64,000 nt of DNA from assembly GCA_036675475.1 (NCBI GenBank), contig JAKFEY010000067.1, positions 6,413 through 70,412 of the forward strand. The letters run 5' to 3'. Source of the DNA: JALYRV01 sp036675475. GTDB lineage: Bacteria > Acidobacteriota > Vicinamibacteria > Vicinamibacterales > SCN-69-37. Both the position numbers and the translations under genes were made by a program. Shown here piece after piece: positions 1 through 7,988 of the stretch. The notes under the pieces are model-generated. The model was not told the origin of the DNA, did not search any database, and saw only the letters and a program-made list of their open reading frames with translations. Positions within the stretch are counted from its first letter, which is position 1, and each line of letters opens with the position of its first letter.

Positions 1-387
1 GTTCGACGAGAAGACGACGCCCTTGCCGTCGGGCGTCCAGTAATGCACCGTGTCGCCGGTCGTCGCAAATGTCAGCTGCTTCGGCTCGCCGCCCGCCGCC
101 GGCACCACGAACACATCGTCATTGCCGAACCGGTTGCTGGTGAACGCGACCCATTTGCCGTCGGGCGAGAAGCGCGGGAACGTGTCGCGCGCGACGTGCG
201 CGGTCAGCCGCGCCGGGCTGGTGCCGTCGGCGTTCGCGATCCAGATGTCGCCGTGGTACGCGAAGGCGAGCTTGCCGCCCGCGACATGCGGATGGCGCGC
301 AAACTTGATGGGCTCGGCCGACGCGGGCGCGGCCCACATGCCCGCGAGGAGCGCGGCAGACAGGATGGTGCGGACGAACAGGCGCAT
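1..387 (-). CDS. Secreted tricorn/TolB-like beta-propeller protein, N-terminal part
   Basis: Only the first 129 codons lie in the window; the frame is open to base 1. The start is the ATG at 387, preceded by GGAG that overlaps the stop codon of the upstream gene, so the two are probably translationally coupled. Residues 1-24 form a signal peptide (arginine, hydrophobic stretch, then APASA). The mature part carries TolB/WD40-like blades, with FSPDGKWVAF followed by WTPDGKGVVF. In tricorn-type S41 peptidases and amidohydrolases such a propeller sits before the catalytic domain, which lies outside the window, so the enzyme class is inference. Likely periplasmic. Confidence 0.75.
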   Translation of the reverse strand, partial: MRLFVRTILSAALLAGMWAAPASAEPIKFARHPHVAGGKLAFAYHGDIWIANADGTSPARLTAHVARDTFPRFSPDGKWVAFTSNRFGNDDVFVVPAAGGEPKQLTFATTGDTVHYWTPDGKGVVFSSN

Positions 388-396
388 GGACAACTC

Positions 397-1380
397 CTAA
401 TACAACTCGCCACGGGATGACGTGACGACGCCGTTGACGGCGTCGAGGGAGTAGGCGAGCCCTCCCGAACCGCGCCAGGCGGGCAGGTCGAACGTGCCCG
501 ACGCGTTGATTCGATAGACATTTACGCCGCGGAGCGTGAGCGGCTTACCGGCCTCACACACTTCGGGCGCCGCGGTGGTGCTGAGGAAGTACGCGGTGTT
601 CTTGCCGGCCACCGTCGCCTTGCCCGAGGGCTCGACGAGCACGGCCGTCTCGCGGTCGACGGCAATGGCGCGCGGCGTGGCGGACCAGCCGTCACGCTGG
701 ATGCGCGCGAGGAACACGAGCAGGCGGCCAAGCCGGTCGCGCTCCACGAAGTGCGTGTCGGTGATCAGGTTTTCGAGGCCGGGCAGCGCGAGGAAGTCGC
801 GATCGAGCGCCACGGACTTGCCGAAAGGATCCGGAAGCGCCTCTTTCGAGGTGATGCCACCTTCGCGCGCGCCGAAGCCGAACTCGGCGAGGATCGCGAG
901 ACCGGCGCTGGTGCCGCCGATCGGGCCGCCGCGCGCCACGAGCGCGTGCAGCTCGTCTTCGACCGGCGTGCCTTTCCAGTAATTGACGTACCGCGACTGA
1001 TCGCCGCCGGCGATGAAGACGGCCTCCGCCTTCCGCAGCCGATCGAGCACGAACGGGTCGGACGCCGCCTCACGGTTCCTGAAGATGATGGTCTCAACGG
1101 AGTCGGCGCCGCCGAGCGCGAAGATCCATTTGTTGTAGGCGTCGCTGCCCGATGCGCGAATGATGACGATGTCACCGCCGCCGGCGCGCGCGATCATCCA
1201 GTTGAACGCGTCGGGTTGATCGGTGCCGCCGCCGGCGAGCACATAGCCGCCCGTGCCCTTGGCTTGCGCGTCGGCCGCGTTGCCGACGAGGGCGTGCGTG
1301 AACGGGTCAGGGGATGGCGCGGCCGCCTGACTCTGCACCAGCAGCGGGAGCGCGGCCAAAACGGCGGCAGCAAGCTTCAT
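397..1380 (-). CDS. Cyanophycinase-like S51 family peptidase, secreted
   Basis: 327 residues from the ATG at 1380; the frame is open further upstream, but the signal peptide (MKLAAAVLAALPLLVQSQ) fixes this start. GGYVLAGGG near residue 45, FIAGGDQS near 124 and the nucleophile elbow GGTSAGLA near 157 match the S51 dipeptidase E/cyanophycinase fold, with the serine of GTSAG as nucleophile. The family cleaves isoaspartyl or Asp-Arg dipeptide bonds, but the true substrate is unknown and no cyanophycin synthetase is nearby. The stop TAG lies 9 bp before the tricorn-like gene start, so they form a small exported-peptidase operon. Confidence 0.85.
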   Translation of the reverse strand: MKLAAAVLAALPLLVQSQAAAPSPDPFTHALVGNAADAQAKGTGGYVLAGGGTDQPDAFNWMIARAGGGDIVIIRASGSDAYNKWIFALGGADSVETIIFRNREAASDPFVLDRLRKAEAVFIAGGDQSRYVNYWKGTPVEDELHALVARGGPIGGTSAGLAILAEFGFGAREGGITSKEALPDPFGKSVALDRDFLALPGLENLITDTHFVERDRLGRLLVFLARIQRDGWSATPRAIAVDRETAVLVEPSGKATVAGKNTAYFLSTTAAPEVCEAGKPLTLRGVNVYRINASGTFDLPAWRGSGGLAYSLDAVNGVVTSSRGELY

Positions 1381-1393
1381 GGATGGGGGCATT

Positions 1394-1921
1394 CTACCTG
1401 CCTTCGCGCGCCCAGGTGATGCCGACGGTGACGCTGGCGGCAAGCGCGCCGTAAGGATGGACGAAGGCGCTGATTTCAACCGGCGCCACGAGCCGGCGGC
1501 CAACCGCGCGGTCCCAGCCGGCCGTGAGTGACAGCACCTGTGGCGTGCTGACGCCTTCGAGCCGCGGCTTGACGCGTCCCATGAAGCCGGTCTCGAGCCA
1601 GTAGACGCCGACGGCGCCGACGCCCGCATAGTCAGGCGTAAACGGCCCTCGCCAATCCACGCTGCGCTGCCAGCGGATCTCATACATGCCCCCGGCCGCG
1701 CCGAGCCCGTGCATGATGCGCGCGGTGACCGCGCTGCGCTCTCCAACCGGTAGTGTTGCCCGGATGCCTGCGCCCCCGATCATGCCGCCGCCTTCGCCCG
1801 CATAGGCCATTGCCATGCCCCCGTCGCCGCCGATGGCCAGGCGTTGCTCGGCGAACGCCGAAGGTGCGCGAGTGGTTTCCGGCAGCTGAATGAGCCCAAG
1901 CAGCAGAAACATCGTTCCCAT
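1394..1921 (-). CDS. Hypothetical exported protein, beta-barrel-like
   Basis: 175 residues. The start at 1921 is chosen because AAGGAGG lies just upstream and the protein then begins with a short hydrophobic leader (MGTMFLLLGLIQL). The remainder is rich in glycine and alternating aromatic/aliphatic residues and ends in strand-like segments with a terminal arginine. This resembles a small outer-membrane or periplasmic beta protein, but I do not recognise a family. It lies 13 bp upstream of the cyanophycinase-like gene on the same strand and is probably cotranscribed with it. Confidence 0.6.
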   Translation of the reverse strand: MGTMFLLLGLIQLPETTRAPSAFAEQRLAIGGDGGMAMAYAGEGGGMIGGAGIRATLPVGERSAVTARIMHGLGAAGGMYEIRWQRSVDWRGPFTPDYAGVGAVGVYWLETGFMGRVKPRLEGVSTPQVLSLTAGWDRAVGRRLVAPVEISAFVHPYGALAASVTVGITWAREGR

Positions 1922-1973
1922 CACGGCCTCCTTCACGGCAATGCGGGAGTGGGCGATGAGCGGGCTCAGCTCA

Positions 1974-2738
1974 TCAGCGGGAGGCGGGCGGCAGCCAGAG
2001 CGTGCGTGCGGTGAGGTGGTCGCGCCGGAAGCCGGCCGCGCGATCGAGCAACCGCCAGCGCTCGGGCATCTCGAGCGGCAGCTTCCAGTCTTCGGCCCGT
2101 CCGCCCGCGGCAATCACCTCCGAGGCGGCGCGGTCCCACCACGGCGTGACGGCGCGTGAGATGGGCTCGATCACCAGCAATCCGTTTCGCGCCGCGATGG
2201 CGCCCTTGAGGACGCGCCGGCGCGGCTCCTCATTCAGTTCGTTCAACGTGTATGCGGCGACGATCGCGGCGGCGGGATCGAGGCGGGCGGTCGCCGCGTC
2301 GGCGCGGCGCGCGGTGCCATCGAGCTGGAAGAAACGATAGGTCCACGCCGCCTCGGACACCGCCCAGGGGTGCACGTCCAGGCCGGCGACGCGCGGGCGA
2401 GGGGCTGAGGCCAGCGCCCAGGCGGCGCCGGCCGCGCCCGTTCCGCACCCGAGATCGATGATCGAGGCGGGCGCGGACGCGCCGGCGTTGCCCGATTCGA
2501 GGCCCGCGAGCACCCCCGCGACCGTCGCGAAATGGAGCGGGCCGTAAAACAGCGCGAACGCCGCGCGCTTGCCGCGGCCATCGAGAGCCGCGCCTGCGCG
2601 CAGCTGTGTCCGCCGCTGAACATAAGCCGACGAGAGGGCGCGAAGCGCGCGCGTGACTTCCGGCCACTCGAGCTCAGCCAGATGCCGTTGCTGCAGCGCC
2701 TCGAACCAGCGCTCGAGATGGTCGGGTTCGCCGGACAC
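1974..2738 (-). CDS. SAM-dependent methyltransferase, Rsm22-like
   Basis: 254 residues starting at GTG 2738. The SAM-binding motif I is DLGCGT (residues 95-100) and motif AYTLNEL (162-168) occupies the place of the Rsm22-family catalytic-loop signature. Rsm22 proteins are linked to small-subunit rRNA or ribosome assembly, but the usual C-terminal cysteine cluster is not apparent here, so the substrate is open. It is divergent from the response regulator at 2769 with only 30 bp between them. On the minus strand a TATAAC box lies 8 nt before the GTG and there is no Shine-Dalgarno sequence. Confidence 0.7.
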   Translation of the reverse strand: MSGEPDHLERWFEALQQRHLAELEWPEVTRALRALSSAYVQRRTQLRAGAALDGRGKRAAFALFYGPLHFATVAGVLAGLESGNAGASAPASIIDLGCGTGAAGAAWALASAPRPRVAGLDVHPWAVSEAAWTYRFFQLDGTARRADAATARLDPAAAIVAAYTLNELNEEPRRRVLKGAIAARNGLLVIEPISRAVTPWWDRAASEVIAAGGRAEDWKLPLEMPERWRLLDRAAGFRRDHLTARTLWLPPASR

Positions 2739-2768
2739 GCTCAGAGGTTATACTGAGAGTTCACCCGC

Positions 2769-3161
2769 ATGACGAACTCCGCACCGCGGCGCACAGTGCT
2801 GCTTGCCGAAGATCACGTTGACACCCGCATGTTCTATGCGGAATTGTTCCGCGAGTCCTTTGATGTGCTCGAGGCGGGCCGCGGCGACCAGGCGCTCGAG
2901 CTGGCGCGGGCGCAGCGCCCGTCCCTGATCATCACGGACCTGTCGCTGCCGGGCATTACCGGCATCGAGCTGGCGAAGGCGCTGAAGCAGGACGCCGCGA
3001 CGGCGCACATTCCGATCATCTGTCTGAGTGGGCACGCCGACCAGGAAACGAACGATGCGGTGACGGCCAGCGGCATTGATCGCATGCTCGTCAAGCCGTG
3101 CATGCCCGACGATCTGCTTGCGCACGCCGCGGAGTTGATCGGGCGGCCGCCGCAGGCGTGA
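2769..3161 (+). CDS. Single-domain response regulator (CheY-like receiver)
   Basis: 130 residues, a lone receiver domain. Acid pocket E14-D15, phospho-acceptor D57 in IITDLSLPG, switch S87 in CLSGHA and conserved K109 in LVKP are all present, so it should be phosphorylatable. There is no output domain, so it probably works by protein contact or as a phosphorelay intermediate. No histidine kinase gene is in the window. A TATACT box is at 2749-2754, 14 nt before the ATG, and no good Shine-Dalgarno sequence precedes the start. Confidence 0.9.
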   Translation: MTNSAPRRTVLLAEDHVDTRMFYAELFRESFDVLEAGRGDQALELARAQRPSLIITDLSLPGITGIELAKALKQDAATAHIPIICLSGHADQETNDAVTASGIDRMLVKPCMPDDLLAHAAELIGRPPQA

Positions 3162-3162
3162 A

Positions 3163-3196
3163 GCATCGCAGGCCTGAAGGCCTGCGCTACCGCTAC
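3163..3196 (-). repeat. REP-like palindrome with GTAG head
   Basis: A perfect 8-bp-arm dyad (GCAGGCCT / AGGCCTGC, 2-bp centre) spans 3168-3185. Read on the minus strand it is preceded by two GGTAGCG head motifs. It lies between convergent genes, and the head supplies the TAG stop of the L,D-transpeptidase gene at 3193. The GTAG head plus GC-rich palindrome is the layout of RAYT-associated REP elements. It may also act as a bidirectional terminator. Confidence 0.7.
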
Positions 3197-4932
3197 CGCG
3201 ATCCCGCGGCGCCCGCGCCGGGCGACAACGCGTCCAGCATCATCGCCGACCGCTGCTGCATCCCCGACAGCCGCTGCTCGAACGCGCGGCCCTGCTGGTT
3301 GTCGTAGCCGTAGATATCTTCGCGGAAGTGCACCGTGCCGTCGGCGTGCGACGCGCGCGCCGTCATGTAGAGCAGATACACCGGAATCGGCGTCGGCAGC
3401 TTCACGTGGCTTTCGCGTCCGGCGTGCATCGCGGCATCGATGCGGTCCTCATCCCACTCGTCGCGCTCGCGCAGCAGATAGCGCGCGAGCTTCGTCGGCT
3501 GCTCCACGCGCACGCAGCCGTGGCTCAGCGCCCGCGCCGGCCGCGCAAACAGCGCGTCTGCCGGCGTGTCGTGCAGATACACGTTGTGCTGGTTGGGGAA
3601 CATGAACTTCACCAGGCCCAGCGAGTTGCTCGTGCCCGGCTTCTGGCGGAAGCGGAAGCTGTCGGGATTCGACCAGTCGACACTCGCCGGATCCAGCACG
3701 CCGCCCGACGTGCCCACCACTTCCAGATTGTTGCGCTCCAGATACGACGGATCGCTTTGCACGGCCGGCAGCGTCTCTTCGTTGGCGATGCTCGGCGGCA
3801 CGTTCCAGTACGGGCTGAACACGATGTGCGTCATCTGGTCGGCGAAGATGGGCGTCTTGTTGTCCACCGCGCCCACCACCACCCGCATCGTCATGGCGAT
3901 GTTGTCGCCTTCCCAGATGTCCAGGCGGTACTCCGGAATGTTCACGCGCGCGTGATTGGCGCCCAGATCGCGCGGCAGCCAGCGCCAGCGCTCCATGTTC
4001 AGCTCGATTTGCTCGATGCGTTTCGAGACGGGCACGTTCATCGCCGCCAGCGTGCGGCCGGCGACGATGCCGTCCTCCTCGAGCCCGTGCCGAAGCTGGA
4101 ACAGTTTCACGGCGTCGACGAGCGCCTTGTCATAGACGAGCGACGGATCGTCCGCGTCGCCCTTGTAGTCGTGCGTCAGGGCGAGCCGTTTGCGCACCAC
4201 CGGCACCGCCGCATGCTCCGCGCCTTCCTTCAGCTTCACGCCCTCCGGCACCGCAGGCCAGCCGCCCCACGTGGCAATGCGGCGATAGTCGGCGAGCGCC
4301 TTGCGCAGCGCTTCGTACTCAGGATGCTGTGGCGCGGCCTGTTCGAGCGTGCCCGCGATGTCGCCGCTCGAGAGCGCCTTCGCGAGCAGCGCCGGCGCGT
4401 CAATCGGCTTGGGCTTCATGCCCCAGGTGTTCGAGACCTGCGAGAGATCGGTGACGCCGTCCGACAGGTCGGCGACGTAGGAGAGGAACGCCCACGTGCT
4501 CCACACGTCGACATCGTCAATGTCATCGACGGGGAAGGCGTCGCGACTGAAGCGGCGTCCGCTCGCGTTCTGCCGATGGGCGAGCAGGGCAGGCGTGCCG
4601 TACGCCGCGGGATCGAGTCCTTCGCGCTCGGCGCCGCGAAGCGCTTCGAGCAGATCGTCGAGCGCATCGGTCGGCCGGCGGCCGTCAACCCACACCGGCG
4701 CATACGCGCGCTTCTCGTAATAGGCGCGCACGGCTTTCCACACGCGCTCGCCTTCCTTGTCGTTGCGCAGGAAGGCCGGTCTCGACGTCAGCTGCGTCTT
4801 GATGGCGTCAGGGACGCCTTCCTCGATCTTCATCTGCGGCGCATCGGCGCCTTCCGGCCGTGCGCGGTCGGAACACGCGAACGTCATCGCCAGGGACGAG
4901 AGCAGCACGACGGGAGCAACAGCAATGCGCAT
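3193..4932 (-). CDS. L,D-transpeptidase, YcbB/LdtD-like, probable lipoprotein
   Basis: 579 residues. The N-terminus is a signal sequence ending LAMTFAC, a marginal lipobox. The middle contains a helical scaffold and a peptidoglycan-binding-like segment (LFQLRHGLEEDGIVAGRTLAAMN), and the C-terminal YkuD domain has HDTP and the catalytic SHGCVRVEQ with Cys at about 473. Length and order match YcbB-type enzymes, which make 3-3 crosslinks in peptidoglycan or attach proteins to it in the periplasm. It is monocistronic, with a REP palindrome at its 3' end. A second, smaller L,D-transpeptidase is at 47922-48887. Confidence 0.92.
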   Translation of the reverse strand: MRIAVAPVVLLSSLAMTFACSDRARPEGADAPQMKIEEGVPDAIKTQLTSRPAFLRNDKEGERVWKAVRAYYEKRAYAPVWVDGRRPTDALDDLLEALRGAEREGLDPAAYGTPALLAHRQNASGRRFSRDAFPVDDIDDVDVWSTWAFLSYVADLSDGVTDLSQVSNTWGMKPKPIDAPALLAKALSSGDIAGTLEQAAPQHPEYEALRKALADYRRIATWGGWPAVPEGVKLKEGAEHAAVPVVRKRLALTHDYKGDADDPSLVYDKALVDAVKLFQLRHGLEEDGIVAGRTLAAMNVPVSKRIEQIELNMERWRWLPRDLGANHARVNIPEYRLDIWEGDNIAMTMRVVVGAVDNKTPIFADQMTHIVFSPYWNVPPSIANEETLPAVQSDPSYLERNNLEVVGTSGGVLDPASVDWSNPDSFRFRQKPGTSNSLGLVKFMFPNQHNVYLHDTPADALFARPARALSHGCVRVEQPTKLARYLLRERDEWDEDRIDAAMHAGRESHVKLPTPIPVYLLYMTARASHADGTVHFREDIYGYDNQQGRAFEQRLSGMQQRSAMMLDALSPGAGAAGSR

Positions 4933-4978
4933 GCTGCATCAGGTTGTGCAAGCGGGGTGCCGCCGCCCGAAAGTGGCG

Positions 4979-5884
4979 CTAACGGCGCGCGGATTCAGCC
5001 TGAAGCAGGCGCGAGGGTAATGGATGACCTAATTGTGGCTCGAGCGTCCGCGAGGCCGCGGACACCCGGGCGCGATCGACGCCCGTCGTGATGCCGAGCC
5101 CATCGAGCATAAAGAGGAGATCTTCCGTCGCGACGTTCCCGGCTGCACCAGGAGCATACGGGCAGCCGCCGAGGCCTCCGGCGGAACAGTCGAAGGTGAC
5201 GATGCCTTCCTCGAGGGCGGCGTAGACGTTGACGAGGGCGGTGCCGCGCGTGTCGTGGAAGTGCAGCGCCACCGCGCGCAGCGGCACCGTGGCGGCGAGC
5301 GCGCGCAACAGCGCGTGCACCTGACCCGGATGCGCAACCCCAATCGTGTCGCTGACGGCGACTTCCTCGACGCCCATCGCGAACAGCGCTTCGGTCACCT
5401 CGATCACGCGCGCCGGATCGACGTCGCCCTCGAACGGGCAGCCGAACGCGGTGGACACGTAGCCGCGCACGCGCAGGCCCGCCGCGAGGGCGGCCGTGGC
5501 GACCTCGGCATAGCCGGCTAGTGAGTCGGCAATCGACTTGTTGATGTTCCTGCGGCTGAAGGTTTCGGATGCCGACGCAAAGACGGCGACCTCGGTGACG
5601 CCGGCCTTGATGGCGCGCTCGAGGCCCGCGATGTTGGGCACGAGCGCGGAGTAGCGGACGCCCGCCTTGCGGCGGATGCCGGCGAACACCGCTTCCGCAT
5701 CGGCCATCTGGGGCACCCATTTCGGGCTGACAAACGCGCCGGCCTCGATGCGGGTGTGTCCGGCCTCGGCCAGCGCCTCGATCAGCGCGATCTTCGCGGC
5801 CGTGTCGATGGCGGCGGCCTCATTCTGCAGGCCGTCGCGCGGGCCGACTTCGACGAGCGTGACCTGGGGCGGCAGCGGCATCAT
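4979..5884 (-). CDS. mvaB: Hydroxymethylglutaryl-CoA lyase
   Basis: 301 residues, the usual length. VEVGPRDGLQNE near the N-terminus and the family signature GGLGGCPYAPGAAGN, with catalytic Cys241, are intact, as is the metal-binding HFHDTRG. The enzyme splits HMG-CoA into acetoacetate and acetyl-CoA, the last step of leucine breakdown. The start overlaps the stop of the biotin-carrier gene by ATGA, so translation is coupled. It is the promoter-distal gene of the leucine operon. It could equally be named liuE. Confidence 0.95.
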   Translation of the reverse strand: MMPLPPQVTLVEVGPRDGLQNEAAAIDTAAKIALIEALAEAGHTRIEAGAFVSPKWVPQMADAEAVFAGIRRKAGVRYSALVPNIAGLERAIKAGVTEVAVFASASETFSRRNINKSIADSLAGYAEVATAALAAGLRVRGYVSTAFGCPFEGDVDPARVIEVTEALFAMGVEEVAVSDTIGVAHPGQVHALLRALAATVPLRAVALHFHDTRGTALVNVYAALEEGIVTFDCSAGGLGGCPYAPGAAGNVATEDLLFMLDGLGITTGVDRARVSAASRTLEPQLGHPLPSRLLQAESARR

Positions 5885-6240
5885 GCGAGCTCCACCAGCG
5901 GCGTGCCCGGCTGCACGAGCTCGCCGGCGCGGCAGTTGATGCGGCTGACGATGCCGTCGCGCGGCGCGCGGATTGGCAGTTCCATCTTCATGGCCTCGAG
6001 CAGCAGGATCACGTCACCGTTGGTGACGCGATCGCCGGCCGCTACGTTGATGCGTGCGACGGTGGCCGGCATCGGCGCCGACAGCGCGTCACCTTCCGCG
6101 GCCGCGCTGCCGCGGCGGCCCTCGTCGCGCCCTGGCTCGACGAGAATGACGCGCCCGCCCACGTGGACCCACGCGCGCCGGCCTTCCCAGGCGACCGTGG
6201 CAACGTAGCGCCGGCCCTCGCGCCGGACTTCGACCTTCAT
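5881..6240 (-). CDS. Biotin carboxyl carrier protein (MCC alpha C-terminal part as a separate chain)
   Basis: 119 residues from the ATG at 6240, which overlaps the biotin carboxylase stop as ATGA. Residues 1-40 (VEVRREGRRYVATVAWEG) resemble the end of the linker domain that joins biotin carboxylase to carrier in single-chain methylcrotonyl-CoA carboxylase alpha subunits. Residues 50-119 form a biotinyl-lipoyl domain with EAMKMELP, biotin-accepting Lys85. The longer open frame upstream is a shadow within the carboxylase gene. The split of the alpha subunit into two coupled genes is the notable point. Confidence 0.88.
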   Translation of the reverse strand: MKVEVRREGRRYVATVAWEGRRAWVHVGGRVILVEPGRDEGRRGSAAAEGDALSAPMPATVARINVAAGDRVTNGDVILLLEAMKMELPIRAPRDGIVSRINCRAGELVQPGTPLVELA

Positions 6241-7730
6241 CGTCCCCACCCGCGCAACTCGCGCCAGGGGTCTGGCGCGGCAGCGGCCGTGGCGGCGCCG
6301 GGCTGCCTGCTCGATTGTGAGACGCTCGCCGCTTCCGCCGCAATCTCGACCAGCGCACTGTCTGGCGCCGCTGCGAGCGCCGCGACGTTGTCGTCGACCC
6401 ACCGGGTGTGGATGGCCGCCGAGCGAAACGCATCGCTGCGCAGCACGGCGCCCAGAAACTCGATGTTCGTGCGCACGCCGAGCACGATGAACTCGTCGAG
6501 CGCGCGCAAGGCGCGTTGGATGGCCTCCTCGCGCGTGGCGCCTGAGACGATCAGTTTGGCGAGGAGCGGATCGTAGTGAACAGCCACGTCGCTTCCGGTT
6601 TCAAAGCCGGCATCGACGCGAACGCCCGGTCCCGAGGGCTGCTCCCAATGAATGATGCGGCCGGCCTGAGGCAGAAAGCCCTGCGAGGGCGCTTCGGCAT
6701 ACACCCGGCATTCGATCGCGTGGCCGCGGCCGGTGACCTCGTCCTGCTGCCAGGGCAGCGCCAGGCCGTCAGCCACGTCGAGCTGCGCCTGCACGAGATC
6801 GATGCCGGTGATCGCTTCGGTGACGGGATGCTCCACCTGCAGCCGCGTGTTCATTTCGAGGAAATAGAACCGCGCGTCGTTGCCGGCGCCCTCGACCAGG
6901 AATTCGATCGTGCCGGCATTCACGTAGCCTGCGGCTGTCGCCAGCGACACGGCCGCCGCGCCCATGCGCGCGCGCACGGCCGGGCCGATCGACGGGGCGG
7001 GACTCTCTTCGACAATCTTCTGGTGCCGCCGCTGCGCGCTGCAGTCGCGCTCGAACAGATGTACGGCGCGGCCATGCGTGTCGGCGATGACCTGAATCTC
7101 GACATGGCGCGGCTGATCGATGAGCCGTTCGACGTACACCGTGCCGTCGCCGAAGGCGGCCTGCGCCTCGCGCCGCGCGGCGCCGATGGCGTCGGCCGCT
7201 TCGCCGGCGTGCCGCACCACACGCATGCCTTTGCCGCCGCCGCCCGCCGAGGCCTTGATCAAGACGGGGAAGCCGACCGACGCCATCACCTTCGCGAGCG
7301 CCGTATCGTCCTGCGCTGCCGACGTGGCGCCCGGCACCACCGGCACGCCCGCGCGCTCCGCGAGCTCGCGCGCCTCGGTCTTGGATCCCATCCGCTCGAT
7401 CACGTCCGCCGGCGGCCCGACGAAGATCAAGCCCGCCTCCGCCACCGCGCGCGCAAACGCCGCGCGCTCCGACAGGAATCCATAACCCGGATGCACCGCG
7501 TCCGCGCCGCTGTCGCGCGCGGCCGCTATGAGCTTGCCGATGTCGAGATAGCTTTCCGCGGACGTCATCCCGCCAAGCGCCACCGCCTCGTCGGCCATGC
7601 GCGCATGCACGGCTTCGCGATCCGCGTCCGAGAAGACGGCGATCGACGTGATGCCGCGATCGCGGCACGCGCGGATGATGCGGCACGCGATCTCGCCGCG
7701 GTTGGCTATTAACAGACGCTTGATCGACAC
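6237..7730 (-). CDS. liuD: Biotin carboxylase subunit (methylcrotonyl-CoA carboxylase alpha, split)
   Basis: 497 residues from GTG 7730 (VSIKRLLIANRGEIA). The frame continues in the upstream direction through an unrelated four-helix-bundle remnant, so the family N-terminus fixes the start. The ATP-grasp glycine loop GGGGKG is at 163-168 and MNTRLQVEHPVTE at 293-305; both are intact. The chain ends at DPWRELRGWGR, the point where single-chain MCC alpha subunits enter the linker domain. With the carrier at 5881 and the carboxyltransferase at 8796 it should carboxylate 3-methylcrotonyl-CoA; substrate is inferred from the operon. No Shine-Dalgarno precedes the GTG. Confidence 0.88.
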   Translation of the reverse strand: MSIKRLLIANRGEIACRIIRACRDRGITSIAVFSDADREAVHARMADEAVALGGMTSAESYLDIGKLIAAARDSGADAVHPGYGFLSERAAFARAVAEAGLIFVGPPADVIERMGSKTEARELAERAGVPVVPGATSAAQDDTALAKVMASVGFPVLIKASAGGGGKGMRVVRHAGEAADAIGAARREAQAAFGDGTVYVERLIDQPRHVEIQVIADTHGRAVHLFERDCSAQRRHQKIVEESPAPSIGPAVRARMGAAAVSLATAAGYVNAGTIEFLVEGAGNDARFYFLEMNTRLQVEHPVTEAITGIDLVQAQLDVADGLALPWQQDEVTGRGHAIECRVYAEAPSQGFLPQAGRIIHWEQPSGPGVRVDAGFETGSDVAVHYDPLLAKLIVSGATREEAIQRALRALDEFIVLGVRTNIEFLGAVLRSDAFRSAAIHTRWVDDNVAALAAAPDSALVEIAAEAASVSQSSRQPGAATAAAAPDPWRELRGWGR

Positions 7731-7734
7731 GGGC

Positions 7735-7763
7735 AACGTAAATTGTAAGTCGTAAATAGCAAC
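7735..7763 (+). repeat. Dispersed AT-rich repeat, copy 1
   Basis: Stretch built of GTAAAT-like units and ending GTAAATAGCAA. Closely similar stretches occur at 45143-45160 and, inverted, at 45208-45232, with a degenerate copy at 31361-31388. Here it marks the 3' edge of the decayed four-helix-bundle gene and the 5' edge of the biotin carboxylase gene. On the minus strand it contains TACAAT, a -10-like box. Confidence 0.6.
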
Positions 7764-7765
7764 GG

Positions 7766-7982
7766 CTACCGCTTGCGCGACTGGCCCTCGTTCGCCTGGG
7801 CCGGCTTCGTCCGCTTCCTCGAGCGCGATTGATAGCTTTGTGGTGAATTCCCGATGCGACCGCGCGATCTGCGCCGCGCGGTAGTTGCTGGCGACCGAAT
7901 CCGCCGCGTCCTTCAACTGATGCGCGCGGTGACTCGTCTCGTTACTTCGGAAGAGCGGCCCGGCGAGACGCCCGACGTCCAC
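7766..7982 (-). pseudogene. Decayed four-helix-bundle (S23/IVP family) gene
   Basis: From GTG 7982 the frame encodes the helix-2 region typical of the family (DAADSVASNYRAA, then SHREFTTKLSIALEEADEA). After that point the normal WLELL-type helix is missing. In the +1 frame the typical basic tail PAQANEGQSRKR follows, with its stop at 7766-7768. The simplest reading is an internal deletion of roughly 130-150 bp that also shifted the frame. The remnant reads in frame into the downstream biotin carboxylase gene, but a functional fusion is unlikely. It sits inside the leucine operon. Confidence 0.65.
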
Positions 7983-7988
7983 AACTCT

